Of a DNA stretch of 64,000 bases, positions 1-9,890 are shown piece after piece. A model generated the notes under the pieces. It saw nothing but the letters and a program-made list of their open reading frames with translations, was not told where the DNA came from and searched no databases. The stretch is from contig NZ_LVJN01000020.1 of the NCBI RefSeq assembly GCF_002109495.1, positions 728,300 through 792,299 of the forward strand, given 5' to 3'. Numbering within the stretch: the first letter of the stretch is position 1; each line of letters begins with the position of its first letter. The translations under genes and the position numbers were made by a program. The stretch comes from Magnetofaba australis IT-1 (lineage in GTDB: Bacteria; Pseudomonadota; Magnetococcia; Magnetococcales; Magnetococcaceae).

Positions 1-636
1 ACAACGTCACTCGCATGCTATGCCGCTCCAGAAAGTGCAGTCGCGCCCATGAGTTTGGCCAGTTCAGGGGCTGAGATAATGTAGCGTCCGCCAGGGCGCC
101 GCTCGATCCGAGCCAGCGTTCAGCGTCCTCAGCGGCCTGGGTGGAGCACAAGACTACCATATCTAGACGGGAAAGCTGACCTAGCGTGGATGCGCCATGG
201 CCCGCCAAAGGCGTTTCATCGCGTGGAAAAGCAATGAATTCCCGGGTTGGCGTAGTGGTGGGCCATGGCGCAAACGGCGCCTGTCCGTAAACTATCGATC
301 AACAGACGCAAAGAGAACACGCAGCGCAAAATGCTGCGCTGTTAACTCAATGCGTATTTTCGCTCCTGCGCATACGAAATTCGCTGAAAAAGCGGAGCGT
401 ACAAGCGCGGACGCGCGCATGTCGCATCGGATGTCAACAACGCCAGAGGCGCAAACACCGATCCTGTGCGCAAGCCCTTGGAACAGTGCGCCCAATCGAA
501 CGAACATGTCAAAGCTTTGTGGCAAGGGCGCCGCCGCAGAGCAGTGGAGATCCCAAGGCCTGGGGGACGCCGTACTCCCTAGTGTCCCGTGCGGTTAGTT
601 CCGTTACTTTGGAGCGTTAAAATGTTATGATTATTC
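1..636. other. No confident gene (accessory DNA)
   Basis: I see no reading frame here with recognisable protein character. A short minus-strand stretch at about 10-110 reads like the end of a protein (RPGGRYIISAPELAKLMGA, then stop) but the frame is broken just upstream, so it is at most a decayed gene tail. The plus-strand frame at 197-598 has no family resemblance and an unlikely composition. The segment leads into an IS630 remnant. Confidence 0.5.
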
Positions 637-1100
637 ATGACTCAACACACTCCATTATTTGCACTCACCGATGCGCAGCGTTCTGACTTAGATGCGCTGT
701 TGCGGGCCGCCAAGACGCCACAGAGCGTGGTTCAACGCATCAGAATTGTGCTACGAAGCTCTGAGGGTCTCTCACCAGCGGACATAGCGGAAGAGTTAGG
801 CGTTAGCCGCCCGACGGTTTACCGTTGGCGAGGACGCTTTCAAGAGCATGGCGTTGATGGCCTGAGTGATGCGCCTCGTTCAGGGCAGCCCCGCAAACTG
901 ACAGAGCAACAGGTTCAAATGGTGCTCCAGGCCACGGTGGATCGCGTTCCCCACGAAGCCACGCATTGGAGCGTGCGACTCATGGCGGATTATGCTGGAA
1001 TCACCACGTGGCAAGTCCGCCAGATTTGGGACGCCGCTGGTCTGAAGCCCCATCGCCTCAAGAACTTCAAAATCAGTAATGATCCTGAATTCGCTGAGTG
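637..1100 (+). pseudogene. IS630-family transposase, N-terminal fragment
   Basis: The first ~155 residues are the helix-turn-helix half of an IS630-type transposase: a winged-helix segment (SPADIAEELGVSRPTVYRW) followed by the family's second HTH, ending at LKNFKISNDPEFAE. In intact members this point is followed by the DDE catalytic domain (about 190 further residues), which is absent. The frame runs into unrelated sequence at about 1095-1100 and stops at 1122. It cannot encode an active transposase. The abrupt end coincides with the edge of an oppositely oriented IS481 fragment, so the element was broken by insertion or recombination. Confidence 0.8.
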
Positions 1101-1363
1101 TTGGGTCCCGGATGATTCCTGACCTGTTTATGGAATAAGTGCGGATGAGTTAATTGCCAAGCTTTCAGAGTGGCGACTGGCGTTTTGTGATTCAAGGCTT
1201 TTTGCGGGATCTGCTGATTGTAGAGCCACGCATATCGAGTCAGTGTTGCAGCCAGATCTTGGCGTGAATCAAAGCGTGTGGTGGTCAGGATATCGGCAAT
1301 GCGGCCATTGAAACGTTCGACCATGCCGTTGGTCTGAGGCGTACGCGGTTTGATGAGCCGGTG
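1100..1363 (-). pseudogene. IS481-family transposase, C-terminal fragment
   Basis: The minus strand encodes about 88 residues of the C-terminal part of an integrase-core transposase of the IS481 type: HRLIKPRTPQTNGMVERFNG is the classic motif carrying the last acidic residue of the DDE triad, followed by YAWLYNQQIPQKAL and LKAWQLTHPHLF. The N-terminal part is missing: the reading frame is cut at 1363, the base before the left end of the IS21 element. The missing half is not found beyond the right end of IS21 at 4112, so IS21 insertion was accompanied or followed by a deletion. Non-functional remnant. Confidence 0.8.
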
Positions 1364-1477
1364 TGAGAATGGCACCGTAAAAATGCATCACTGAAACAGC
1401 TTGGATCGTCCAAAAATGGCTGAGAATGGCGCCGTAAAAATGCATCACTGAAACAGCTTGGATCGTCCAAAAATGGC
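1364..1477. repeat. Tandem duplication of the IS21 left end (2 x 57 bp)
   Basis: Two adjacent 57-bp copies (1364-1420 and 1421-1477) differ by one base (GGCACCG versus GGCGCCG). Each contains the terminal TGAGAATGGC, the inner GTAAAAATGCATCA repeat and the string AACAGCTTGGATCGTCC. Each unit looks like a complete transposase-binding end, so this element has a duplicated left end. Confidence 0.85.
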
Positions 1478-1557
1478 GGTCCAAAAATCCCACACCAGAA
1501 AAAGCTCTCTAACTCAGAAAACTCAGTCATAGAGTTTCCGGGTCAGGGGGTGGGAGG

Positions 1558-3057
1558 ATGTATTCAGTGAGCATGTACAGAGAAGTGCGTTTGGCGGTAA
1601 CCAGAGGCGGGATGAGCAAGCGCAAGGCGGCGGAGACTTTTGATCTGGATCCGCGCACCGTGCGCAAAATGATGGAGAACCCTGAGCCGCCAGGCTACCA
1701 GCGGAGCAAGCCGGTCAGATTGCCCAAACTGGGGCCGTTCACCGGGTTCATAGATCAGATTCTCAAGAACGATCTGGAGAAGATCAAGAAGGAGCGCCAC
1801 ACCGCGCAGCGGATATATGAACGGCTGTGCGATGAATACGGCTACGACGGGAAATATGGCGCGGTCAAGGAGTATGTGCGCGGCAAGCGTCTGCATCTGA
1901 AAGAGAAGTTTGTTCCCCTCAGCCATGCGCCCGGACACGCCCAGGTGGACTTTGGGCAAACGCACGGCGTGATCGGCGGCGTGGAGCGCAAGATCCACTT
2001 TTTCTGTATGAGTCTGCCCTACAGCGACGACAGCTTCGTTATGGGCTTCCCCGCGGAAACCACGGAAGCGTTTTGTGCGGGGCATAACGCCGCCTGTGAT
2101 CACTTCGGCGGCGTTCCCCAAAGCATTCTGTACGACAACACCAGCATCGCCGTGGTCAAAGTTTACCGGGATGGTCGCCGAGATCTGACCGAAGAGATGA
2201 TCCGGCTGCAATCCCATTACCTGTTCGATAGCCGCTTTGGCCGCCCGGCGCGAGGTAACGACAAAGGCAAGGTCGAGGGGCTGGTCGGCTACGCCCGACG
2301 CAACTTCATGGTCCCGGCTCCCCGCTTTGAATCGTTTGATGCGCTCAACGCTCACCTGCGCCAGAAATGCCTGGAGCGTCGTCAACAGACATTGCGAGGC
2401 TGTCAGCGGAGTATCGGAGAACGATTTTCCACAGACCAGGCGGCGTTCCTGCCGCTGCCGCCAATTCCCTACGACGCTTGCGAGAAGGTGAGCGCCAAGG
2501 TCACATCCCAGGCGCTGGTGCGCTATCGAACCAATGACTATTCGGTTCCGGTGCGTTATGGCTTTCACGATGTGCAGGTGCGGGGCTACATCCACGAAGT
2601 GGTGATCGCCTGTGGCGCTGAGGTGATTGCCCGGCATCCACGCTCCTATGCGCGTGAGGACGCCATCTATGACCCCTTGCACTATCTGGCGCTGCTGGAG
2701 GAGAAACCCAGGGCGCTGGATCAAGCCGCCCCGTTGCAAGGATGGGAACTGCCAGATGAGTTCGCCACCTTGCGCCGTCTGATGGAGTCCCGCCTGGGTA
2801 AAAAGGGCAAGCGGGAATATATTCAGGTTCTGCGCCTATTGGAGACGTTCTCCTTTGAACAGGTCCATTTTGCCGTGCAACAGGCGTTGAAGTTGGGCGC
2901 CATTGGCTTTGAGGCGGTCAAACATCTGCTGATCCGGCACATTGAACAACGTCCGCTCCGTTTGGATCTGTCCCGATATCCCTTTTTGCCCGAAGTGCAT
3001 GTGGCGCGTACATCCGCCAGGGATTACGCCGCGTTGACGTCAGGAGAGCAGCGATGA
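1558..3057 (+). CDS. istA: IS21-family transposase IstA
   Basis: 499 residues, normal length for IstA, the DDE recombinase that cuts and joins IS21 DNA ends. The N-terminus (about 1-45) is a helix-turn-helix (MSKRKAAETFDLDPRTVRKM). The RNase-H-like core shows the acidic triad in HAQVDFGQTHG, SILYDNTSIAV and GKVEGLVGYARRNF. The C-terminal part has the usual beta-rich domain (LVRYRTNDYSVPVRYG). The start at 1558 follows a GGGAGG stretch directly; an alternative ATG lies five codons on. The stop overlaps istB by 4 bp, allowing translational coupling. No frameshift is visible, so the protein is probably intact. Confidence 0.93.
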   Translation: MYSVSMYREVRLAVTRGGMSKRKAAETFDLDPRTVRKMMENPEPPGYQRSKPVRLPKLGPFTGFIDQILKNDLEKIKKERHTAQRIYERLCDEYGYDGKYGAVKEYVRGKRLHLKEKFVPLSHAPGHAQVDFGQTHGVIGGVERKIHFFCMSLPYSDDSFVMGFPAETTEAFCAGHNAACDHFGGVPQSILYDNTSIAVVKVYRDGRRDLTEEMIRLQSHYLFDSRFGRPARGNDKGKVEGLVGYARRNFMVPAPRFESFDALNAHLRQKCLERRQQTLRGCQRSIGERFSTDQAAFLPLPPIPYDACEKVSAKVTSQALVRYRTNDYSVPVRYGFHDVQVRGYIHEVVIACGAEVIARHPRSYAREDAIYDPLHYLALLEEKPRALDQAAPLQGWELPDEFATLRRLMESRLGKKGKREYIQVLRLLETFSFEQVHFAVQQALKLGAIGFEAVKHLLIRHIEQRPLRLDLSRYPFLPEVHVARTSARDYAALTSGEQR

Positions 3058-3854
3058 ACGACTCTCCGCAGATCCTCCTGGCGCACCACCTCAAAGCGCT
3101 CAAACTGCCCACATTTTATCGAGAATATGAAAAGATCGCCAAACAGTGCGCGGCGGAAGGCGTTGATCATAGCCGATACCTGCTGCGACTGAGCGAACTG
3201 GAGTTGATTGAGCGGGAGCGGCGCATGGTGGAGCGACGTATCAAACAAGCCCGGTTTCCCACCATCAAGAGCCTGGACTCCTTTGATTTCCTGGCCATGC
3301 CCTCATTGAACAAGGTTCTGGTGATGGAGCTGGCGCGTTGCGAATACATTCAGCGCCGAGCCAATATCATCGCCTTGGGCAACAGCGGAACCGGGAAAAC
3401 CCATATTGCGTTGGGATTGGGCCTGGCCGCCTGTCAGCAGGGGTTGGCGGTTGGCTTCACCACTGCTGCGTCGCTGGTACACCAGTTGATGGAGGCGCGC
3501 GACGAAAAGCGGCTGCAGCGTTTCCAGAGTCAGTTGAGTAAACACAAGCTGTTGATCATCGACGAATTGGGCTTCGTCCCACTCTCCAAAACGGGGGCTG
3601 AGCTGCTCTTTGAGGTGATCAGCCAGCGCTATGAGCAGGGTTCAGTGATGGTGACCAGCAACCTGCCGTTCGAGGAGTGGACGGAGGTCTTCGGCTCCGA
3701 GCGCCTCACCGGCGCCCTGCTGGATCGGTTGACCCATCATGTCCACATCCTGGAGATGAACGGCGAAAGCTATCGACTGAATCAAAGCAAACGGCAAAAG
3801 CGCGCTGCAGAAACAAAAGCTTCCTGCTCAAATAGCAAAACCGACCCTTCCTGA
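3054..3854 (+). CDS. istB: IS21-family helper ATPase IstB
   Basis: 266 residues, a DnaC/DnaA-like AAA+ ATPase that regulates IstA and target choice in IS21 transposition. Visible motifs are Walker A (GNSGTGKTHIALGLG, about residues 102-116), Walker B (KLLIIDELGF) and sensor I (VMVTSNLPFEEW). The N-terminal 80 residues are the helical IstB domain. It overlaps istA by 4 bp. Beyond the last recognisable block (HVHILEMNGESYRL) lies a Lys/Ser-rich tail of about 30 residues, common in the family. Confidence 0.93.
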   Translation: MNDSPQILLAHHLKALKLPTFYREYEKIAKQCAAEGVDHSRYLLRLSELELIERERRMVERRIKQARFPTIKSLDSFDFLAMPSLNKVLVMELARCEYIQRRANIIALGNSGTGKTHIALGLGLAACQQGLAVGFTTAASLVHQLMEARDEKRLQRFQSQLSKHKLLIIDELGFVPLSKTGAELLFEVISQRYEQGSVMVTSNLPFEEWTEVFGSERLTGALLDRLTHHVHILEMNGESYRLNQSKRQKRAAETKASCSNSKTDPS

Positions 3855-3883
3855 AACTGGCGATCCTGCCCACTTGCGGCTCC

Positions 3884-3953
3884 GGGAGAGGCGGACGCTC
3901 CGCTATCCCTGTGGAAAACGAAACACGTTTCCCACAGGTCTGCCGCCTCTCCC
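3884..3953. repeat. Two-tier inverted repeat downstream of istB
   Basis: GGGAGAGGCGG (3884-3894) pairs with CCGCCTCTCCC (3943-3953), and inside it CCTGTGGAAAACG pairs with CGTTTCCCACAGG (3908-3938) with one mismatch. The palindrome lies between the istB stop and the IS21 right end. No run of T follows at once, so it is more likely a protein-binding or transcription-insulating structure than a classical terminator. Confidence 0.6.
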
Positions 3954-4061
3954 TCATTCTGAATCTCAAGTGTGTTGAAAAGATGTTTTTGTTCGTTTTT
4001 TTAAAGACAAAGGAAAACGGCAAACCCCGTTGTGCGCTACGCGCCCAACCAATGCCCAAGT

Positions 4062-4111
4062 GATGCATTATTGCGGCGCCATGGTGCTGCATTTTTCGGG
4101 CGCCATTGACA
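4062..4111. repeat. IS21 right-end terminal repeats
   Basis: Two copies of the inverted terminal motif lie in tandem: TGATGCATTATTGCGGCGCC and TGCTGCATTTTTCGGGCGCC, the latter running into the terminal CATTGACA. They are inverted relative to the two left-end copies at 1364-1477 and define the right boundary of the IS21 element. Confidence 0.7.
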
Positions 4112-4481
4112 GGTCATGGTCTGGCTCTCCAGTGTTGATGGAGCCACCCGTTGCTCTGTCAGAAGCGCCAGGTGGCCGGGAAACGTGATGTCTGACAGGA
4201 ACCGCCCACTGGAAGCAGCTAGCCCCGAAGGGCTACATCACGCACCCGGCCATAAGACCACAACGCAAAAGCCGCACCATCCACAAGGGACAGCGCGGCG
4301 CGTTTGGAAGCGCCAGTGATGGCGGCCTGTCAGAGCCGCAACGCGGGTTCTGTCCGCGTCGCCTTCACAATGCGGGGGAGCGTTGGGAAAAATCAAGCTG
4401 AAATTCGATGGCGTGCGTCGTATGTTTGGAACAGAAAGAGAGTTGTCATTTGACAAGAATAAACAAGCCAAGGGGGTTGCA
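4112..4481. other. Non-coding accessory segment
   Basis: I find no convincing gene. It contains a short perfect hairpin (TAGCCC-CGAA-GGGCTA, 4220-4235). The missing N-terminal half of the IS481 transposase is not here. The sequence leads into the upstream region of the small membrane protein at 4482. Confidence 0.5.
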
Positions 4482-4817
4482 ATGAATGACAGTTGGGAGA
4501 CTTGGGTGCTAGTCTTTGGGTTTTTCGGGGTGATTTATATGTTGGCGCGGTGCGTTGAACTACTCAGCGGATTCATTCAAGATTTCAGTGATTACAAAAT
4601 GCAATCAGAACGTAATTTTGGGCGAATTGAGGAGATGTATCTTCACATGAGGGAAGATATTCGTGAAACCACTAAGGCTGTGAACTATGTTGCGCGCGGT
4701 GGGCGTGCGGGAACATTTATTGAGATGGTTCAGATGCTCAAAGAGGCGGTCAAAGAAGGGCAACAGCAAGAGGGTAACGAAACAGTGGCGCCAACAAGCA
4801 CTGCCAAAGATGCATGA
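4482..4817 (+). CDS. Small single-pass membrane protein, unknown
   Basis: 111 residues. The ATG at 4482 is chosen because AAGGGGG lies 6 bases upstream; an in-frame upstream ATG at 4383 has no ribosome site and gives an implausible leader. Residues 4-25 (WETWVLVFGFFGVIYMLARCVE) form one hydrophobic segment; the rest is charged and helical (YKMQSERNFGRIEEMYLHMR), ending in a polar tail. I recognise no family. Base composition is clearly more AT-rich than the surrounding genes, and a good terminator follows, so it looks like a self-contained acquired cassette beside tRNA-Arg. It could be a prophage or island relic. Confidence 0.6.
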   Translation: MNDSWETWVLVFGFFGVIYMLARCVELLSGFIQDFSDYKMQSERNFGRIEEMYLHMREDIRETTKAVNYVARGGRAGTFIEMVQMLKEAVKEGQQQEGNETVAPTSTAKDA

Positions 4818-4855
4818 CGTCAGGGTATGGCCTGGACACGACAGACAGCACCAAG

Positions 4856-4880
4856 CCCGGCCACTGTGCCGGGTTTTCTT
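4856..4880 (+). terminator. Rho-independent terminator after the small membrane protein
   Basis: The CCCGGC / GCCGGG stem (with an adjacent AC/GT pair across a bulge) is followed by TTTTCTTTT. It lies about 40 bases after the stop at 4817. Confidence 0.75.
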
Positions 4881-5026
4881 TTGCCTGACCTGACGCCCAG
4901 CGGTCAGAGTGGTTTCCCCGTTATTCGCCGGGCAGGCCAACCCAAATCAAAGACAGATTCACACCCCAATGCACACCCAGGAAAAAATACGGAATCTGTG
5001 TAAGCGCAATAAGACGTTGATTAAAA

Positions 5027-5103
5027 TGGCGTCCCCGAGAGGATTCGAACCTCCGGCCTACGGATTAGGAATCCGTTGCTCTATCCGGCTGAGCTACGGG
5101 GAC
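5027..5103 (-). tRNA. tRNA-Arg (anticodon CCT)
   Basis: The complete cloverleaf reads on the minus strand: acceptor GTCCCCG/CGGGGAC, D-arm GCTC...GAGC, anticodon stem ACGGA/TCCGT with loop TTCCTAA (anticodon CCT), T-arm GGAGG TTCGAAT CCTCT, discriminator G, and a genome-encoded CCA at 5027-5029. It decodes AGG. The 3' end faces the accessory patch at 1-5000, the usual position of an island integrated at a tRNA 3' end. Confidence 0.96.
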
Positions 5104-5679
5104 ATTGTACATTTCCAGTATGTTACGCTGTGTTTGTTTGCGGAGACAAACACGGATTGTCGACAAAGTGACGACGTCGGTTCAAGCGGCCTTTCTCTTG
5201 CGCCTTATCATGATAATCAGGGGCCTGATGCACAGGCCGCACAGTCACTATTACGACTGAATGCCCCATTACGCGCTCCGATGCAAGGGGCTGGTCTTCC
5301 TCGTGCGGGCATGTGCTGTACACAGCCAAATGACGGCATGGGTCCAGATCTGCCCAACGTGCAGCTCACCAGCGCCATGGCGGAAAGGTCTTGTTGCCGG
5401 GCGTTGAGAGAGGCGTGGGTTAATTTCTTTCCAGTGGCGACTCAAATACCACTCAGGGCGAGCCAGTACATCAGTCAAGAGCCCCACGAACCCCCGGCCA
5501 GTTTCTGCGGATTCGATCTTCAGGCGTTGCAGGACACTGGCTTCATGGCGTGAGAGTAACCTCACTCCACAGAGAACTTATTTACGCTATCAGGCGCAAT
5601 ATCGCTGCGGCGTCTTGAGCCTGATAGCGTGACGCCCTCCAACATTCCGACAATCAGAGGTTCGATCCGTAGGCGTGGC
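5104..5679. other. Intergenic region between tRNA-Arg and dnaJ
   Basis: No gene is supported. Minus-strand frames between 5123 and 5565 have weak amino-acid character; one segment (RVMGHSVVIVTVRPVHQAP) faintly recalls the C-terminal end of tyrosine integrases, but no RHTFAS-like box or catalytic Tyr context is visible. A perfect 12-bp inverted repeat, ACGCTATCAGGC (5584-5595) and GCCTGATAGCGT (5619-5630), lies just beyond the dnaJ stop without a U-run. Confidence 0.5.
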
Positions 5680-6813
5680 TTAGTTGGCCATCTTGTCCCA
5701 GAAGCTCTTCACCCGATCCATGAATCCAGTGGACTCCGGCTGGCAGGTGCCGTCCGAACAGCTCTCAAACTCTTCCAAGAGTTCGCGCTGACGTTTGTTC
5801 AGGTTCACCGGCGTCTCTACGCGGATCTCCACCACCAGATCGCCGAACAGCCCCGGACGATTCAGATGCGGCAAACCCTTGCCGCGCATGGCCAGACGCT
5901 TGCCGGTCTGACTCCCCGGCGGAATGGTGATGCGCGCCCGTCCAGTCAGGGTAGGGACCTCCAGCTTGGCGCCCAACGCCGCCTGTGGGAAACTCACTGG
6001 CACGATGCACAGCAGGTCGTTATTGTAGCGCTCAAACAGATTGTGGTTGAGCACCTCGATCATGATGTAGAGATCGCCCGGAGGACCGCCGCGGGAGCCC
6101 GCGCCGCCTTCGCCCGAAAGACGAATGCGCGTGCCGGTGTCCACCCCCGGCGGAATCTTCACCGTCAGGGTCTTCTCTTTCTGCTTTTTGCCCGTGCCGT
6201 TACAGGTCCCGCAAGGCGAGCGCACCATGGTGCCTTCGCCGCGACAGGTGGGGCAGGTGCGCGCCACTGCAAAGAAGCCCTGCTGGGTGCGCACCTGGCC
6301 GGAACCGCCACAAGTGGTGCAGGTCTCCGGCGTGGTGCCTGGTTTGGCGCCGCTACCGTGGCAGGTGTCGCAGGCGACTTCGGAGGGGATGCGAATGGTC
6401 TTCTCGGCGCCGCTCATCACCTCTTCCAAGGTGACCGGCATGTCGTAGCGGTAGTCGTCGCCCTGACGCATGCCGCTGCGCCCGCCGCGCCCGCCCGGAC
6501 GTCCGCCGCCGAAGATATCGCCGAAGAACTCCTCGAAGATGTCGCCGAAGCCCGCCGCACCCGGTCCGCCGGGGTGTCCGCCGCCCGCGCCTTGATTCAG
6601 TCCGGCGTGGCCATATTGATCATAGATCGCGCGCTTTTTGCCATCCTTGAGGACTTCATAAGCGGCGTTGACCTCTTTGAACTGCGCCTCGGCCTCTTTG
6701 TCATCCGGGTTGCGGTCCGGGTGCAGCTTCATCGCCAGCTTGCGATAGGCGCTTTTGATCTCCGCGTCGCTGGCGTTGCGCGCAACACCCAGAATTTCAT
6801 ACAGATCCTTCAT
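5680..6813 (-). CDS. dnaJ: Chaperone protein DnaJ (Hsp40)
   Basis: 377 residues. DnaJ delivers unfolded clients to DnaK and stimulates its ATPase in the cytoplasm. The J domain is at 1-70 with the HPD motif ([11 protein letters not shown]), then a Gly/Phe-rich linker ([10 protein letters not shown]), a zinc-finger domain with four repeats ([32 protein letters not shown]) and the C-terminal client-binding domain. I start at the ATG of [10 protein letters not shown], with GGAG nine bases upstream; an in-frame TTG five codons earlier is not needed. It is the last gene of grpE-dnaK-dnaJ. A hairpin with a T-run lies between dnaK and dnaJ, so dnaJ is probably expressed below dnaK. Confidence 0.97.
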   Translation of the reverse strand: MKDLYEILGVARNASDAEIKSAYRKLAMKLHPDRNPDDKEAEAQFKEVNAAYEVLKDGKKRAIYDQYGHAGLNQGAGGGHPGGPGAAGFGDIFEEFFGDIFGGGRPGGRGGRSGMRQGDDYRYDMPVTLEEVMSGAEKTIRIPSEVACDTCHGSGAKPGTTPETCTTCGGSGQVRTQQGFFAVARTCPTCRGEGTMVRSPCGTCNGTGKKQKEKTLTVKIPPGVDTGTRIRLSGEGGAGSRGGPPGDLYIMIEVLNHNLFERYNNDLLCIVPVSFPQAALGAKLEVPTLTGRARITIPPGSQTGKRLAMRGKGLPHLNRPGLFGDLVVEIRVETPVNLNKRQRELLEEFESCSDGTCQPESTGFMDRVKSFWDKMAN

Positions 6814-6863
6814 GCCCGAACTCTCCAAAGCCGATGTGCCGTAAAGCGTTCCCTAAAACCGGG

Positions 6864-6892
6864 AAAAGGCGACGCCCCATTTGAGCGCCGCC
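6864..6892 (-). terminator. Putative terminator/attenuator between dnaK and dnaJ
   Basis: Read on the minus strand, GGCGGCGC and GCGTCGCC form an imperfect stem followed by TTTTCCC. It sits about 50 bases before the dnaJ start, so it would reduce readthrough from dnaK rather than fully separate the genes. Confidence 0.45.
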
Positions 6893-6928
6893 TCCCATGC
6901 GCAGGCGCCGGACGGCCCTACGATGCGT

Positions 6929-6964
6929 GAGCGCGCGCCCATTCGCAATGGGCCGGGCGCGCGC
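6929..6964. repeat. GC-rich stem-loop between dnaK and dnaJ
   Basis: GCGCGCGCCCATT and AATGGG(CCG)GGCGCGCGC form a long stem around the loop CGC, directly downstream of the dnaK stop. It may be an mRNA-stabilising or attenuating structure; no T-run follows. Confidence 0.6.
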
Positions 6965-6978
6965 CTGTTCCCAGACGA

Positions 6979-8940
<1,962 letters not shown>

Positions 8941-8970
8941 GGCCGTTTCCTCTTAATCTTCGCGTTGCGA

Positions 8971-9020
8971 ATGACGCCGGCGCGTCTTTCTTTTTATGAG
9001 TGCATCGCCTCCGGCGTCAT
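8971..9020. repeat. Inverted repeat upstream of dnaK
   Basis: ATGACGCCGG (8971-8980) and CCGGCGTCAT (9011-9020) are a perfect 10-bp inverted repeat with a 30-bp spacer in the grpE-dnaK gap. It does not match the CIRCE (HrcA) sequence. It could fold in the mRNA leader of dnaK or bind a regulator. Confidence 0.6.
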
Positions 9021-9108
9021 CCGGCGGCGCGTTGCTGTTTCCTGTTAGCGCATATGGGGTGTGCAGCGCGCTGCGTCAACCCCGTGGGGCGCATTTTCCT
9101 CTTCGGGC

Positions 9109-9717
9109 TCAGGTGGCCACGCCCACCATGGCTGGGCGCAGCAGACGGTCGTTGAGCACATAGCCCGGGGCCAGCTCCTGCACCACAGTGTCGGGCTTGG
9201 CGTCGGCGTCGGGAACCTGCATCACCGCCTGATGGAAATTGGGGTTGAACGGCTGTCCCAGGGACTCGACCTTTTTCACCCCATGCTTCTCCAGGGCTTT
9301 GATCAACTCCTGGCCGATCATGGTGACGCCGTCGGCCATGGCCTGGATGGCGGGGTCCAGATCCTTGTCCTGACCTTCGATCATGTGCGCCAGGGCGCGG
9401 TCCAGATTGTCCGCCACCCCCAGCAGGTCGCGAGCGAAGCCTTCGATGGCGAACTGGCGCGCTTGCTCAGTTTCACGGGCGGCGCGTTTGCGCAGATTCT
9501 CCATCTCCGCCATGGCGCGCAGCAGCGACGCCTGACTCTCTTCGGCCTTGCGCTCGGCCTCTTGCAGGCGCGCCTCCAAATCCTCTTCCGCGCCCTGCGC
9601 CGACTCCTCTTTGGCGGCGGCTTCGGCAGCTTCGGCGGCCTCTTCGGGGGGCAGTTCGCAGCTCTGCTCGGGCTGCTCGTCGGACTCGGGTTCGCGGTTT
9701 TCAGAACTTTGATTCAT
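9109..9717 (-). CDS. grpE: Nucleotide exchange factor GrpE
   Basis: 202 residues. GrpE dimers release ADP from DnaK. The first 60 residues are acidic and low-complexity (EEAAEAAEAAAKEE), then a long coiled coil (LEARLQEAERKAEESQ), the core (MAEMENLRKRAARETEQAR) and the C-terminal beta domain with the signature HGVKKVESLGQPFNPNFHQA and GYVLNDRLLRPAMVGVA. It is first in the minus-strand chaperone cluster. A sequence resembling a heat-shock (RpoH) promoter lies about 70 bases upstream. Confidence 0.97.
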   Translation of the reverse strand: MNQSSENREPESDEQPEQSCELPPEEAAEAAEAAAKEESAQGAEEDLEARLQEAERKAEESQASLLRAMAEMENLRKRAARETEQARQFAIEGFARDLLGVADNLDRALAHMIEGQDKDLDPAIQAMADGVTMIGQELIKALEKHGVKKVESLGQPFNPNFHQAVMQVPDADAKPDTVVQELAPGYVLNDRLLRPAMVGVAT

Positions 9718-9788
9718 GATCCATCCATTTGAAATGGTGGGAGTGCGACGCCGACGGGTTGAACGCGGCGCGTTTGGTTCGACCCCTT

Positions 9789-9816
9789 ATGTGGGGTCGC
9801 TGTTGGGGGAATGCAA
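9789..9816 (-). promoter_or_regulatory. Possible RpoH-type promoter for grpE
   Basis: On the minus strand TTGCAT (9811-9816) and CCCCACAT (9789-9796) are separated by 14 bases, close to the sigma-32 pattern (CTTGAA, 13-14 bases, CCCCATNT). It overlaps a small palindrome, GACCCC-TTATGT-GGGGTC (9781-9798). The assignment rests on similarity and on the heat-shock gene downstream. Confidence 0.35.
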
Positions 9817-9827
9817 CCCCGCGAGGG

Positions 9828-9867
9828 CAAAAAAAATGGCGCAGGGCGAAATTTGCCTCTGCGCCAT
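9828..9867 (-). terminator. Terminator of the GST gene
   Basis: Perfect 9-bp stem ATGGCGCAG / CTGCGCCAT followed on the minus strand by eight T. It lies 24 bases after the stop of the glutathione-S-transferase gene. Confidence 0.88.
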
Positions 9868-9890
9868 AACGCCTGGGTCTACGATGGAGT

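Larger units (their letters stand above)
1364..4111 (+). mobile_element. IS21-family insertion sequence (istA-istB)
   Basis: A complete IS21-type element: two overlapping plus-strand genes (istA, istB) between terminal repeats. The left end begins TGAGAATGGC and the right end, read inward on the other strand, begins TGTCAATGGC, so the element has the 5'-TG...CA-3' ends of the family. Inner repeats related to GGCGCCGTAAAAATGCATCA occur at both ends (two at the left, two at the right near 4062-4111), the multiple-repeat organisation known for IS21. I could not identify a clean 4-8 bp target duplication (GGTG to the left, GGTC to the right). Confidence 0.8.

Noticed and set aside
1364-1477. CRISPR-like direct repeats
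   Set aside because: Two immediately adjacent 57-bp copies without spacers that match the IS21 terminal repeats; not an array.
5123-5565. Possible remnant of a tyrosine integrase next to tRNA-Arg
   Set aside because: Only one short segment (RVMGHSVVIVTV) is suggestive; no catalytic Arg-His-x-x-Arg-Tyr context can be followed in any frame.
5629-6930. 433-codon plus-strand frame opposite dnaJ
   Set aside because: Shadow of dnaJ on the other strand.
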